Source of the DNA: Oscillospiraceae bacterium
GTDB taxonomy: Bacteria > Bacillota > Clostridia > Oscillospirales > CAG-272
DNA length: 64,000 bases
Direction of reading: 5' to 3'
NCBI GenBank assembly: GCA_015064855.1
Contig: SVRK01000001.1
Span: forward strand, 243,797-307,796
The translations under genes and the position numbers were made by a program. A model generated the notes under the pieces. The model made no database searches. It had not been told where the DNA came from and saw nothing but the letters and a program-made list of their open reading frames with translations. This document shows, piece after piece, positions 1 through 10,210 of the stretch. Position 1 is the stretch's first letter, and the number at the start of each line of letters is the position of its first letter.

Positions 1-32
1 GCCAATTATTTTAAAAATAACTTCAACTTCCA

Positions 33-506
33 TCATTCTTCTCTTTTCTTTTGAGCGAGCTCATTAAGTGAAGAACGCATTGTGCTGGCGACATGCTTGG
101 TTTCGCCTTTACTTTTTTCGGTTGACTTTTCAAGCACTTTTAGATCAAGCAATTTTTCGCCCTTATGTGTTAATTCCACCTTATCCATATAGTCAAGACT
201 TTTATATTCGCTTTTAGTTGTTTTCAGTTCAATTTTTTCATTTTCTCCAAATGTGAATGTAACAAAATATAGACTATACATTCCTGTGGGATTATGCATA
301 ACCTCTTCTCTTTTTCCAAGAACACTTGCAATTACTGTTTGTGTTTGCTTTTTTCTTCCGCTAAAAAATGCAGGGAGAAAAAAGATTTTTATTAACAGAA
401 CTAATCCTACAACTATTACAGCTATTGGCATTCCGAATATAAAAATAAACTTTAAAATTTCGAATATGAAATCATAAAAATCAGCAATGAATGAAGAAAA
501 AAGCAT
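33..506 (-). CDS. Small membrane protein, DUF2500-like
   Basis: One N-terminal TM segment, then a conserved soluble domain (YSLYFVTFTF...ELKTTKSEYKSLDYMDKVELTHKGE) of DUF2500 type. Confidence 0.6.
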   Translation of the reverse strand: MLFSSFIADFYDFIFEILKFIFIFGMPIAVIVVGLVLLIKIFFLPAFFSGRKKQTQTVIASVLGKREEVMHNPTGMYSLYFVTFTFGENEKIELKTTKSEYKSLDYMDKVELTHKGEKLLDLKVLEKSTEKSKGETKHVASTMRSSLNELAQKKREE

Positions 507-590
507 TTTAATAATCTCCTTTTTGTTTCTATAAATATTATATCATATTTAAAATTTGTTGTCAATATGTGGACAGGCGTAACAAAAAAA

Positions 591-640
591 AAGACACCCA
601 AGCTTAATTTGTATACACAAGACTTGAGTGTCTTTTTTTA
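591..640 (-). terminator. Rho-independent terminator (bidirectional-looking)
   Basis: AAGACACCCAAG...CTTGAGTGTCTT stem flanked by A/T runs, downstream of the 650..1435 gene. Confidence 0.75.
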
Positions 641-649
641 TTTTTTTCT

Positions 650-1435
650 TTAAATTCTTTTGTTTTTCTTCTTTTTAACAATTATTACAGCAATTACCAC
701 ACAAACTCCCATGCAAATAATAGTTTCTGGAGCAATAAATAGTATGATAGTTAATATTATCCAACCAAATCCTGTAGTATCATCTTCAATTTCTTGCTCA
801 ACAGTTAGAGAAATTGTACTATAAGCGATTCTTCCATCATAGCTATTTAATTGGCGCTGATAAGATTCTATCTCTATATTAAGCTCATTGATTTCTTTTC
901 TAATTTCAAGCATAGTGCTAATGCTATCTGCCTTTTCAAGCATTGCATTTAAAGCTTCTCTTTCTGCTTTTAACGTTGCAAGTCTGCCCTCAATATCAGT
1001 ATAGCTTTCTGTTACGTCTACAACCTCATGACTGCTATTTACAACTGTTCCATTTAAAGCAGTTGCTTTTTTCATAGCTTCATAATTTTCGCTTGGAACG
1101 CGAATTGTAAGCACCGCTCGTTTTAAAGATTCAGAACTAGTTTCGTTAGCTGAAGATATATATCCTCCCAATTCAACTATTTTAGTTTCCAAATCACCAA
1201 TATATTTGTTATAATCGTCTGTTTCAACATTAATTTTTGCTTGATATATCAATTTTAAGTCCTTTAAATCTTCAGGTACCGTACCACCGCCAATCATAGA
1301 ACCGTTTTCCGCATCATAGTTAACGTCTCCACCGGAGCTACCGCACGCAACAAAACTAAATGTAACTAAAGAAAGCAATAAAACAGTAATTAATATTCTT
1401 TTGAAATTCTTGCTTTTTATTAAGTTTTTTTCCAT
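650..1435 (-). CDS. DUF4349 domain lipoprotein
   Basis: Lipobox (FSFVACGSS), coiled-coil DUF4349-like body, C-terminal TM plus KKKKNKR tail. Confidence 0.8.
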   Translation of the reverse strand: MEKNLIKSKNFKRILITVLLLSLVTFSFVACGSSGGDVNYDAENGSMIGGGTVPEDLKDLKLIYQAKINVETDDYNKYIGDLETKIVELGGYISSANETSSESLKRAVLTIRVPSENYEAMKKATALNGTVVNSSHEVVDVTESYTDIEGRLATLKAEREALNAMLEKADSISTMLEIRKEINELNIEIESYQRQLNSYDGRIAYSTISLTVEQEIEDDTTGFGWIILTIILFIAPETIICMGVCVVIAVIIVKKKKNKRI

Positions 1436-1530
1436 AAAGCCACCACCTTATTATTTCTTTAATTATATTTTATCATTTATAATTTATATTGTCAACATAT
1501 GCATGTATAATTTTACTCTTATAATTATAA

Positions 1531-1557
1531 AAACCGACCTGAAATTCAGGTCGGTTT
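1531..1557 (-). terminator. Rho-independent terminator of hydrogenase operon
   Basis: AAACCGACCTGAATTCAGGTCGGTTT perfect hairpin just after the hydA stop. Confidence 0.85.
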
Positions 1558-1566
1558 CGTTTTTAA

Positions 1567-3321
1567 TTAAAGACCACGCTTAACGTACTTAGTGTGAAGT
1601 ACTTCATGAGCCTTGTGGCTGTTTGGTTCGCCAAAGTACTCATCATAAAGCATCTTAACTGCAGAGTTTTCATGTGATTTTCTCAAATCCATCTTCTTAT
1701 CTGCTGTATAAAGAACGCTTGCACGGAGAGCCTTAAGGTCAACGTTATTGCGAACAACTGCAGGTTGAGTTGGTTGTCCACCGCCGTTTACACAACCACC
1801 TGGGCAAGCCATAACCTCGATGAAGTCATATGCTTCTTCACCGTTCTTTATAGCTGTGAGAAGCTTCTTAGCATTTGCTGTTCCGCTTACTACTGCTACT
1901 CTAACAGTAACATCGCCAATCTTGTATGTAGCCTTCTTAATGCCTTCAGTTCCTCTTACGTCGTCAAATTCAAGCTTTTGAAGCTCTTTACCCTCAATAA
2001 CTTCAGCTGCTGTACGAAGAGCTGCCTCCATAACACCACCGGTAGCACCGAAGATAACGCCTGCGCCTGAACCAATGCCGAATGGATCGTCAAACTTTTC
2101 GTCCTTAAGAGCCTTAAAGTCGATACCAGCTTGTTGAATCATTCTGCCAAGCTCACGTGTTGTGATAGCAACGTCAACGTCAGGAACGCCTGCTGCATTT
2201 TGGAAGTCTCTCTTAACCTCAAATTTCTTTGCTGTACAAGGAATAGCTGATACAAATACGATATCCTTTGGATCAAGTCCAACCTTTTGTGCATAGTATG
2301 TCTTATACATAGCGCCAAACATTTGTTGTGGGGACTTGCAGGATGAAATATTGTCAGTAAATTCTGGGAAGTAGTGCTCACAGTACTTAACCCATCCTGG
2401 TGAGCAGGATGTGATGAGTGGGAGATTCTTGCCTTCCTTAAATCTGCCAAGGAACTCTGTTGCCTCTTCCATAATTGTAAGGTCAGCAGTTAAGTTCATA
2501 TCATATACGCCATCAAAGCCAAGAGCCTTCAAGGCTGCAACCATCTTGCCCTCAACGTCAGTACCAGGCTCATAGCCGAAGCATTCGCCAAGAGTAGCAC
2601 GAATAGATGGAGCTGCACAAATAGCAACGTGCTTTGTTGGGTCGGAGATAGCATCAAATACCTTTTGTGTGTCGTCTCTTTCGTAGATTGCACCAACTGG
2701 GCAAGCAACGATACATTGACCACAACCGATACATGAGGTTTGACCAAGCTTGAGCTCGAAAGCAGAAGCGATATGTGTATCAAAGCCACGGTCATTAGCG
2801 CCAATAACGCCAATGCCTTGCATATTCTTACAAGCTGCTACGCAACGACGGCAAAGGATACATTTTTCGTTATCTCTAACAACAGAAGCTGTTGAAAAGT
2901 CGATTGGGTATGCGTTGTTATTTCCTTGGAAATGATCTTCATCAACACCATATTCAAGGCAGAGCTTTTGAAGCTCGCAGCTTGTTGAACGAACGCATGT
3001 CAAGCATTTCTTTTTGTGAGCTGAAAGAACAAGCTCAAGGTTTGTCTTTCTAGCTTTTCTGATTGCAGGTGTGTTTGTTTGGATTTCCATACCCTCGTTA
3101 ACTGGGTAAACACATGCTGCACAAAGGCCTCTTGCACCCTTTACTTCTACTAAGCAAAGACGGCAAGCACCGATTTCGTTAATATCTTTTAAATAGCAAA
3201 GTGTAGGAATATCAATTCCAGCATATCTTGCTGCCTCTAAAATGGTTGAATTAGCAGGAACTGAATATTCTTTATTGTTAATTTTAACATTTACCATATT
3301 TTCCATCTTTAGTTCCTCCAT
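1567..3321 (-). CDS. hydA: NADH-dependent [FeFe] hydrogenase catalytic subunit (HydA type)
   Basis: N-terminal 2Fe-2S ferredoxin domain, 2x4Fe-4S (CILCRRCVAAC, CIGCGQCIVACP), H-cluster motifs TSCSPGW, PCTAKKFE, MACPGGCVNGGGQP. Confidence 0.95.
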   Translation of the reverse strand: MEELKMENMVNVKINNKEYSVPANSTILEAARYAGIDIPTLCYLKDINEIGACRLCLVEVKGARGLCAACVYPVNEGMEIQTNTPAIRKARKTNLELVLSAHKKKCLTCVRSTSCELQKLCLEYGVDEDHFQGNNNAYPIDFSTASVVRDNEKCILCRRCVAACKNMQGIGVIGANDRGFDTHIASAFELKLGQTSCIGCGQCIVACPVGAIYERDDTQKVFDAISDPTKHVAICAAPSIRATLGECFGYEPGTDVEGKMVAALKALGFDGVYDMNLTADLTIMEEATEFLGRFKEGKNLPLITSCSPGWVKYCEHYFPEFTDNISSCKSPQQMFGAMYKTYYAQKVGLDPKDIVFVSAIPCTAKKFEVKRDFQNAAGVPDVDVAITTRELGRMIQQAGIDFKALKDEKFDDPFGIGSGAGVIFGATGGVMEAALRTAAEVIEGKELQKLEFDDVRGTEGIKKATYKIGDVTVRVAVVSGTANAKKLLTAIKNGEEAYDFIEVMACPGGCVNGGGQPTQPAVVRNNVDLKALRASVLYTADKKMDLRKSHENSAVKMLYDEYFGEPNSHKAHEVLHTKYVKRGL

Positions 3322-5231
3322 TAACCTTTATAAATTGCATTGAATTTCTTACATGTTGGTAAGCAAGCACCACATTTTACACACTTAGAAGCGTCAATTT
3401 GCATTGATGCAAGCTTATGACCCTCAGCTACATAATCTGTTCTTGAGATAGCGTCTGCTGGGCATTGCTTTGCACACATACCACAACCGATACACTTATC
3501 AAGATCAATCTTATATGTAAAGAGGTTCTTACATACGCCAGCTGGGCACTTCTTGTCAACAATGTGAGCGATATACTCGTCACGGAAGTTTGCAAGTGTT
3601 GAAAGAACTGGGTTTGGAGCTGTTTGTCCAAGACCACAGAGTGAAGCACTCTTGATGTAGTTAGCAAGCTCTTCGAGCTTATCAAGGTCTTCCATCTCGC
3701 CGTTACCTTCGGTAATCTTTGTAAGAATTTCAAGAAGTCTTACAGTACCAATACGACAAGGAGCACACTTACCACAGGACTCGTCAACTGTAAACTCAAG
3801 GAAGAACTTAGCAAGGTCAACCATACATGTGTCCTCGTCCATAACGATAAGACCACCTGAACCCATCATTGAGCCTTGAGCGATAAGGTTATCATAGTCG
3901 ATTTCAACATCGTACTTAGAAGCTGGGATACATCCACCAGAAGGACCACCTGTTTGAGCAGCCTTGAACTTCTTACCGTTAGGAATGCCGCCACCGATTT
4001 CTTCAACTACTTCTCTAAGTGTTGTACCCATAGGAATTTCAACAAGACCAGTATTTGTGATCTTACCACCAAGAGCAAATACCTTTGTACCCTTGGACTT
4101 TTCTGTACCCATAGATTTGAACCAGTCAGCACCCTTGAGGATGATTTGTGGAATGTTTGCGTATGTTTCAACGTTGTTGATAATTGTTGGTTTGCCAAAT
4201 AGACCCTTAACAGCTGGGAATGGTGGACGTGGACGTGGTTCACCTCTGTTACCCTCGATAGATGTGAGAAGAGCCGTTTCCTCACCACATACGAAAGCAC
4301 CAGCACCAAGTCTGATTTGCATATCAAATTCGAAGTCTGTACCGAAAATGTTCTTTCCGAGCAAGCCCTCTTTTCTTGCTGAGTCAATAGCTGCTTGAAG
4401 TCTGTTTACAGCGATTGGGTACTCAGCACGAACGTAAACGTAACCTTGGTTAGCGCCGATAGCATAACCAGCGATTGCCATAGCCTCGATAAGTGCGTGT
4501 GGGTCGCCTTCAAGAATTGAACGGTCCATAAATGCACCTGGGTCGCCCTCGTCACCGTTACATACTACATATTTTTGACCCTTAGGTTGAGCAGCAGCGA
4601 ACATCCACTTTCTACCAGTTGGGAATCCTCCGCCTCCTCTACCACGGATGCCAGACTCAAGAATTGTATTGATAACATCGTCCGGTGTCATTTCTGTTAC
4701 AACCTTTGCAAGTGCCATATAACCATTTGTACCAATGTACTCATTGATGCATTCTGGGTCAATAACACCACAGTTACGGAGTGCAACACGCTTTTGCTTC
4801 TTATAGAAAGCTGTTTCGTTAAGTGAAAGGATTTCGTCACCCTTTACAGTTTCGGAGTAAAGAAGGCTCTTTACTGGGTTACCGCCAACTAAGTGCTCCT
4901 TAACGATTGTTTCTGCATCCTTAATTTCGATTCTTGAATAGAATGTTCCTTCAGGATATACAATTACGATTGGACCGAGAGCGCAAAGACCAAAGCATCC
5001 TGTAAGTACAACCTGTACCTCGTCTTGAATGCCAGCCTCTTTAATAGCCTCTTCCATCTTAGCCTTGATTTGTACGCTCTTTGAGGATGTACAACCAGTA
5101 CCACCACAAATTAGAACGTGCTTTTTGATGTTTCCATCAGATACTTGTGCACCAGCACTGTGTTGACGGAAATTAATTTTTCCAGCATAAGCATCTCTTA
5201 TAGCTGTCAATTCTGCGATATTCTTAATCAT
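3321..5231 (-). CDS. hydB: NuoF-like / HydB subunit of trimeric hydrogenase
   Basis: Thioredoxin-like 2Fe-2S N-terminus, FMN/NADH-binding NuoF core (GRGGGGFPTGRKW), C-terminal 2x4Fe-4S ferredoxin. Confidence 0.95.
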   Translation of the reverse strand: MIKNIAELTAIRDAYAGKINFRQHSAGAQVSDGNIKKHVLICGGTGCTSSKSVQIKAKMEEAIKEAGIQDEVQVVLTGCFGLCALGPIVIVYPEGTFYSRIEIKDAETIVKEHLVGGNPVKSLLYSETVKGDEILSLNETAFYKKQKRVALRNCGVIDPECINEYIGTNGYMALAKVVTEMTPDDVINTILESGIRGRGGGGFPTGRKWMFAAAQPKGQKYVVCNGDEGDPGAFMDRSILEGDPHALIEAMAIAGYAIGANQGYVYVRAEYPIAVNRLQAAIDSARKEGLLGKNIFGTDFEFDMQIRLGAGAFVCGEETALLTSIEGNRGEPRPRPPFPAVKGLFGKPTIINNVETYANIPQIILKGADWFKSMGTEKSKGTKVFALGGKITNTGLVEIPMGTTLREVVEEIGGGIPNGKKFKAAQTGGPSGGCIPASKYDVEIDYDNLIAQGSMMGSGGLIVMDEDTCMVDLAKFFLEFTVDESCGKCAPCRIGTVRLLEILTKITEGNGEMEDLDKLEELANYIKSASLCGLGQTAPNPVLSTLANFRDEYIAHIVDKKCPAGVCKNLFTYKIDLDKCIGCGMCAKQCPADAISRTDYVAEGHKLASMQIDASKCVKCGACLPTCKKFNAIYKG

Positions 5232-5250
5232 CTTCTATTTCCGTCCTTTC

Positions 5251-5745
5251 TTAATTATATTTGTCAAGGATACCCTTGATCATGTCAGGTGTAAGTCTAC
5301 CATAAACCTCTTCGTTAACAGTAAGTACGGGAGCAAGACCGCACGCACCGATACAACGAGTAGCGTCTAGGCTGAATTTTCTGTCGTCTGAAATCTCGCC
5401 ATTTTTGATACCGAGCAAGGATTCAAGCTTGTCCATAAGAAGACCAGCTCCTTTAACGTAGCAAGCAGTACCAAGACATACGGAAACTGCATACTCGCCT
5501 TTTGGGTTCAAAATGAATTGAGAGTAGAATGTTGCAACTCCGTAAACCTCGGAAAGTGGAACATCCATAGAAAGTGCAATATGCTTTTGAACTTCGATTG
5601 GCAAATATCCATAGATACCTTGTGCGCCTTGAAGAACAGGCATAAGTGCGCCCTTCTCACCTTTGTGCTTTGCAATGAGTTCGTCAAGCTTTGCAAGCTG
5701 CTCAGCTGTGCCATTGAAAGCAACGGTTGTCATTTTCTTTTTCAT
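5251..5745 (-). CDS. hydC: NuoE-like / HydC 2Fe-2S subunit
   Basis: NuoE family: CLGTACYVKGA...CIGACGLAPV. Confidence 0.95.
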   Translation of the reverse strand: MKKKMTTVAFNGTAEQLAKLDELIAKHKGEKGALMPVLQGAQGIYGYLPIEVQKHIALSMDVPLSEVYGVATFYSQFILNPKGEYAVSVCLGTACYVKGAGLLMDKLESLLGIKNGEISDDRKFSLDATRCIGACGLAPVLTVNEEVYGRLTPDMIKGILDKYN

Positions 5746-5769
5746 AGGGGAACTCCTTTATGTAAAATA

Positions 5770-6594
5770 TTATTTTTTATCAAATTTATTTTCGATGGTT
5801 TCTACTGCTTTGTCAAGGAAATCATTTTCCATAAGCTCTATTATTCCCTTATCGCAAAGAGATGCGAGCTTACCATCCATTGGAAGATTGCCAAGTAGCT
5901 CGTAACCATACTTAGAAGCAACCTTGTTAATTTTTTCTTCGCCAAATATGTGAATTTTCTTTCCACAATCAGGGCAAATAATGTAGCTCATATTCTCTAC
6001 TATGCCGATGATTGGAATATTCATCATTTGTGCCATTTTTGTTGCCTTTTCAACTATCATTGAAACAAGGTCCTGTGGAGTTGTTACAACCACTATGCCA
6101 TCAATAGGCAATGATTGGAAAACTGTAAGTGGTACATCTCCTGTTCCCGGAGGCATATCAACAAACATATAGTCAACATCATTCCAAACACAATCTGTCC
6201 AGAATTGCTTAACTGTACCTGCAATTACAGGTCCACGCCATACAACTGGTCTTGTTTCATCCTCGAGCAAGAGGTTAACAGACATAATATCAATTCCTGT
6301 CTTTGAAGGAACAGGTAACAAATATTCGCCATTAGACATTGCTCTTTCCTTAATGCCGAAGTTCCTTGGAATTGAAGGACCTGTGATGTCAGCATCAAGA
6401 ATTGCTGTTTTGTATCCTTTTCTCTGCATTAAAACAGCAAGCATTGAGGTAACAATTGATTTACCAACGCCACCCTTACCACTTACAACACCGATAACGT
6501 GTTTAACAGAGCTTAAAGGATTTAACTGTTCCTTTGGTATTCCTTCGGAACACTTTGAGGAGCAGTTTGCACAATCGTGCGAGCATTCTGCCAT
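5770..6594 (-). CDS. Mrp/NBP35 (ApbC) family P-loop Fe-S carrier ATPase
   Basis: SGKGGVGKS Walker A, CPDCGKK motif, N-terminal Cys-rich segment. Confidence 0.93.
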   Translation of the reverse strand: MAECSHDCANCSSKCSEGIPKEQLNPLSSVKHVIGVVSGKGGVGKSIVTSMLAVLMQRKGYKTAILDADITGPSIPRNFGIKERAMSNGEYLLPVPSKTGIDIMSVNLLLEDETRPVVWRGPVIAGTVKQFWTDCVWNDVDYMFVDMPPGTGDVPLTVFQSLPIDGIVVVTTPQDLVSMIVEKATKMAQMMNIPIIGIVENMSYIICPDCGKKIHIFGEEKINKVASKYGYELLGNLPMDGKLASLCDKGIIELMENDFLDKAVETIENKFDKK

Positions 6595-6626
6595 ATATAT
6601 TCACTTCCTTATTTTATTTCGCAAAT

Positions 6627-6655
6627 ATTATACTACAAAGTTATAATAAATTCAA
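6627..6655 (-). promoter_or_regulatory. SigmaA-type promoter for mrp-hydCBA
   Basis: Minus strand TTGAAT-N17-TATAAT. Confidence 0.65.
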
Positions 6656-6670
6656 GAGTTTTTACGATAA

Positions 6671-8347
6671 TTATAATTTTTCGTCAATATTTATAAAAAT
6701 TCTATTAATTTTATACGCTTTTTTAACCCTATCAAGGTCATTATAATCAACATAAACAAACTCATTCATTGACGGCAAAATCGTTGCAGCTCTTTTTATG
6801 CCCTTTTTCTTTCTCGTTTGTGGATTTTTTTCAAGCTCATTTAGCATTTTTTTAATCAAAGCGGAGTGGATTTTTAAGCACTCAGGAAGCGTTCCCATTT
6901 TATTCGTAGAAAGTCGATCAAGCGCTAAATAATCACGCAGTTCTCTTCTATTAATATATAGTTGACTACCAAAATAGTCAAGTATCGCTTCGGTAAAATT
7001 ATCCAGCTTATTCTCCACCATATTGTCACTGCAAAAAAGTGCAAATTTCATCAAAGCATCAAAGACATTTCCAGCCTTTGAAAATATATACTCGCACGTC
7101 AATGGAAATCTTGACGAATTATATATTTTTTCGAAACAATCCTCGAAAATATGTAGCTTTTCCAAATCATTTTTCGACATCCATTCGGTAGAAATAACCT
7201 CATATGGTGGTTCTTTCGAATATTCACAAGCAAATCCATCAGGGTTTTCTCTCATATCAGCGCCGTGAAGAAGCTTCAAAAAGCCAAGCTGTAGCATATG
7301 AGGTCTTAGCTTAACTGCTCTATTGAAGCCTTTTTTAAAGCTTTCTAGCGTTTCGTATGTCATACCGGCTATCAAGTCAATATGAACGTGAATGTTTTCT
7401 AAAGAAATAATTTCTTTGATAACATTCGAAAGCTTTTCAAGGTTAGTTTTTCTATTAATATGATTCAATGTTTCTTCATTAAAGCTCTGCAAGCCTATTT
7501 CAAATTGGAAGAGCCCCTTTGGTGCTTTTTTTAGTAGATCAAGCATGTTTTCATCAACGAGATTTCCTTCTATTTCGAAGTGAAAACAAACACTGGGTGG
7601 AATGTTTATGCCATAATTATCTATTATGAAATTAAAAATTTCGATTGCTCTTTTTTTATCCGCATTAAAGGTTCTATCAATAAATTTTACTGTTTGTGTA
7701 CCGCTATTTGCTAAAAGAAGTATTTTTCTTTTGCTCTCCTCAAGATTAAAAAATCTAACCCCGCCGCATCTTCCAGATAAGCAAAATGCACATCTAAACG
7801 GACAACCTCTGCTCGTTTCCAAATACGTGATTCTACCATTTAAAGCATCAAGATATTCTTGCGTGTAAGGAAAAGGTGGGTCTTTTTTAGACACGTGTGT
7901 TGGCTTTATAACAAAATCTTTTCCATTTCTATATGAAAAGCCATCGATTTCTTCTACGTTTTTTCCACTTACAAAATCTGCAAAGGGCTCTTCTCCTTCA
8001 CCGGAAACGATATAATCTATAAAATCATATTTTAAAAAAATCTCTTCAAGATTATAGCTGACCTCAGGACCACCGAGCAATACCTTTTTATTTTTGCTTT
8101 TTTTAATCTCCTTTGCTAGTTGTAAAACCAAATTTACATTCCATATGTACGTGGAAAAACCTATCAAATCATAATCATAGGAGCTTATTTTTTCTAAAAT
8201 TTTATCAAATCCCTCATTAATTGTACATTCAAGAATACGACATTCAGTATTATCTAATTCCAACTGATCAATTGCTGATTTAATATACCAAGGAGCAAGC
8301 GAAGAGTGTATATATTTACTGTTGATTGCACACAAAAGAATTTTCAT
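6671..8347 (-). CDS. B12-binding-domain radical SAM protein (DUF4080 type)
   Basis: Cobalamin-binding-like N-terminus, CPFRCAFC radical SAM cluster motif, C-terminal DUF4080-like region. Confidence 0.88.
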   Translation of the reverse strand: MKILLCAINSKYIHSSLAPWYIKSAIDQLELDNTECRILECTINEGFDKILEKISSYDYDLIGFSTYIWNVNLVLQLAKEIKKSKNKKVLLGGPEVSYNLEEIFLKYDFIDYIVSGEGEEPFADFVSGKNVEEIDGFSYRNGKDFVIKPTHVSKKDPPFPYTQEYLDALNGRITYLETSRGCPFRCAFCLSGRCGGVRFFNLEESKRKILLLANSGTQTVKFIDRTFNADKKRAIEIFNFIIDNYGINIPPSVCFHFEIEGNLVDENMLDLLKKAPKGLFQFEIGLQSFNEETLNHINRKTNLEKLSNVIKEIISLENIHVHIDLIAGMTYETLESFKKGFNRAVKLRPHMLQLGFLKLLHGADMRENPDGFACEYSKEPPYEVISTEWMSKNDLEKLHIFEDCFEKIYNSSRFPLTCEYIFSKAGNVFDALMKFALFCSDNMVENKLDNFTEAILDYFGSQLYINRRELRDYLALDRLSTNKMGTLPECLKIHSALIKKMLNELEKNPQTRKKKGIKRAATILPSMNEFVYVDYNDLDRVKKAYKINRIFINIDEKL

Positions 8348-8453
8348 TTTCTCCCTCCTCTTTTTCTTATTACAAATTCTATCAAAAATAATTCATTTTG
8401 TCAAATATTATATATGAAAATGTAAATTAATCGAATATTATACATTAATACTA

Positions 8454-8482
8454 TTGACAAAATGCGACCCTTGTGCTACAAT
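8454..8482 (+). promoter_or_regulatory. SigmaA promoter for capsule/EPS cassette
   Basis: TTGACA-N17-TACAAT followed by AAGGAG RBS. Confidence 0.8.
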
Positions 8483-8516
8483 AAACAAGGTAATTTTTAT
8501 ATAAGGAGTATTAATT

Positions 8517-9266
8517 TTGTACAATTTCATTGATTTGCATTGTCATGCATTATGCGGAATAGACGATGGCGCAAGAAATCAAGAAGCAATGTTCAAAATG
8601 CTTGATATCGCTTATTTAGACGGTATAAGAACTATTTGTTTTACTCCTCATTTTAAGATATACTGGTTCAAAAGTGATGAGGAAATTGCTAAATATTCAG
8701 AAAAAATCAACAAAAGCTTTGAAATTGCTTGCGATTACGTAAAGAATAAATATTCGGATATGGAGCTTTTGCTTGGAAACGAAATTATGTATTTTAACGA
8801 CATATTCGACTGCCTTTCTTTAAAAAAATGCAATTCTCTTGCAGGCTCTTCATATGTTCTTGTTGAATTTTCCCCGCATGCCGCTTACTACGATATTAAA
8901 ATGGCTATCTCTAAATTTTTGAGAAAGGGATACCGACCTATAATTGCTCACGTTGAACGATATAGTGTGCTTACAAAGGATTTTTCTCTTTTGAAAGAAT
9001 TAAAAGAATTAGGTGCTTTTATTCAGATCAATTCAACATCCATTACAAAATTCAAGTTTGGAAAGCAAGCTCGCTTTATAAAAAGAGCCTTGCGTCAAAA
9101 GCTTGTCGATGTAGTTGCCACCGATTCACACAATGAAAATAGCTCTATTCCTTCCCTATCAAAAGCGCACCTCAAGGTGATGAAAAAACATGGCAAGGAA
9201 TATGCTAAAAAAATTTTTTACGACAATCAAAAAGATATCTTATATAACACGCACAAGGAGTTTTGA
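8517..9266 (+). CDS. CpsB/CapC (YwqE) PHP-type tyrosine phosphatase
   Basis: IDLHCHALCGIDDGA motif, HVERY, DSH; TTG start after AAGGAG. Confidence 0.88.
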   Translation: MYNFIDLHCHALCGIDDGARNQEAMFKMLDIAYLDGIRTICFTPHFKIYWFKSDEEIAKYSEKINKSFEIACDYVKNKYSDMELLLGNEIMYFNDIFDCLSLKKCNSLAGSSYVLVEFSPHAAYYDIKMAISKFLRKGYRPIIAHVERYSVLTKDFSLLKELKELGAFIQINSTSITKFKFGKQARFIKRALRQKLVDVVATDSHNENSSIPSLSKAHLKVMKKHGKEYAKKIFYDNQKDILYNTHKEF

Positions 9267-9267
9267 A

Positions 9268-10200
9268 ATGAATTCAACAAACGAAACAAAGAAGAAATCA
9301 ATTCGAGAAATCGATATTAGAGATCTAGGCAGATTTTTATTAGTAAGATCATGGATAATCGCTATTGCGGCAATTGTTTGCATTGCAGTGTCCTTGATTT
9401 TTACATTTAATATTACTCCCAAGTATTCTTCTTCATCCAGTATGATAGTAATTGCCGGTAAAGGCAATGCAAAAGACTCTTGGACCATTGGTCATGAAAT
9501 TGTACAAACAGCTCCACAAATTATTTCAGGTAATGAATTTTGTGAAAGCGTTGCTACGATGCTATCTCAATCTCAAGCCGATAATAGTGTTGTAGGTGGT
9601 AAAACTAACAATTTCGAGGCATTCTGTGAATTAACTAAGAACAAATCGGACCAATCATACATTTACGAAAACCTATTCTTCGTAGGATATGATGAAAACG
9701 ATACACCTATGTTTCAACCACAGTCAATAGGATATTACACCGGTTTTGCTTCTCAAAAAGACAATAAAAATTACATTTATAGTATTCTCAAATCATCTGT
9801 TAAAGTTCTAGTTGACGAAAATTCTCCAAACACATTAACGGTTATTGCAGAAACCACAAATCCTCAGCTTTCATACATAATTGCTAATGCAATCACTGTT
9901 AAATACAAGGAAAGAATTGCAAAAGACTACAATTTAAGCACCAATTCCGTTATTAACAGTACAAATATAACCTTGCATACCGATATTTACGATACCGGTC
10001 ACATTTCCTCTCTTGACAATCCTACAAACCAAAACTACCTAAAAAATGCAGTTGTAGCAGCCTTTATCGCTATTGCAGTTTCTTGTGCTGTTTTAGTCGT
10101 TATATTTATTTTTGATGATAAGATCAAAACACCAGACGATATCGAAAAGCACCTTGAATTAAATATTTTGGGTACAATTCCTGATTTTGAAACAAAGTGA
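9268..10200 (+). CDS. Wzz/CapA-like chain-length / BY-kinase adaptor membrane protein
   Basis: Two TM segments flanking an extracellular domain; start moved from 9190 to ATG at 9268 after GGAG. Confidence 0.85.
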   Translation: MNSTNETKKKSIREIDIRDLGRFLLVRSWIIAIAAIVCIAVSLIFTFNITPKYSSSSSMIVIAGKGNAKDSWTIGHEIVQTAPQIISGNEFCESVATMLSQSQADNSVVGGKTNNFEAFCELTKNKSDQSYIYENLFFVGYDENDTPMFQPQSIGYYTGFASQKDNKNYIYSILKSSVKVLVDENSPNTLTVIAETTNPQLSYIIANAITVKYKERIAKDYNLSTNSVINSTNITLHTDIYDTGHISSLDNPTNQNYLKNAVVAAFIAIAVSCAVLVVIFIFDDKIKTPDDIEKHLELNILGTIPDFETK

Positions 10201-10210
10201 GGTGTTATAG

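Noticed and set aside
2139-2813. Alternative-frame ORFs inside hydA (and similar in hydB, rpoB, rpoC)
   Set aside because: Fully nested within strongly supported CDSs, in other frames, with low-complexity Leu/Ser-rich composition.
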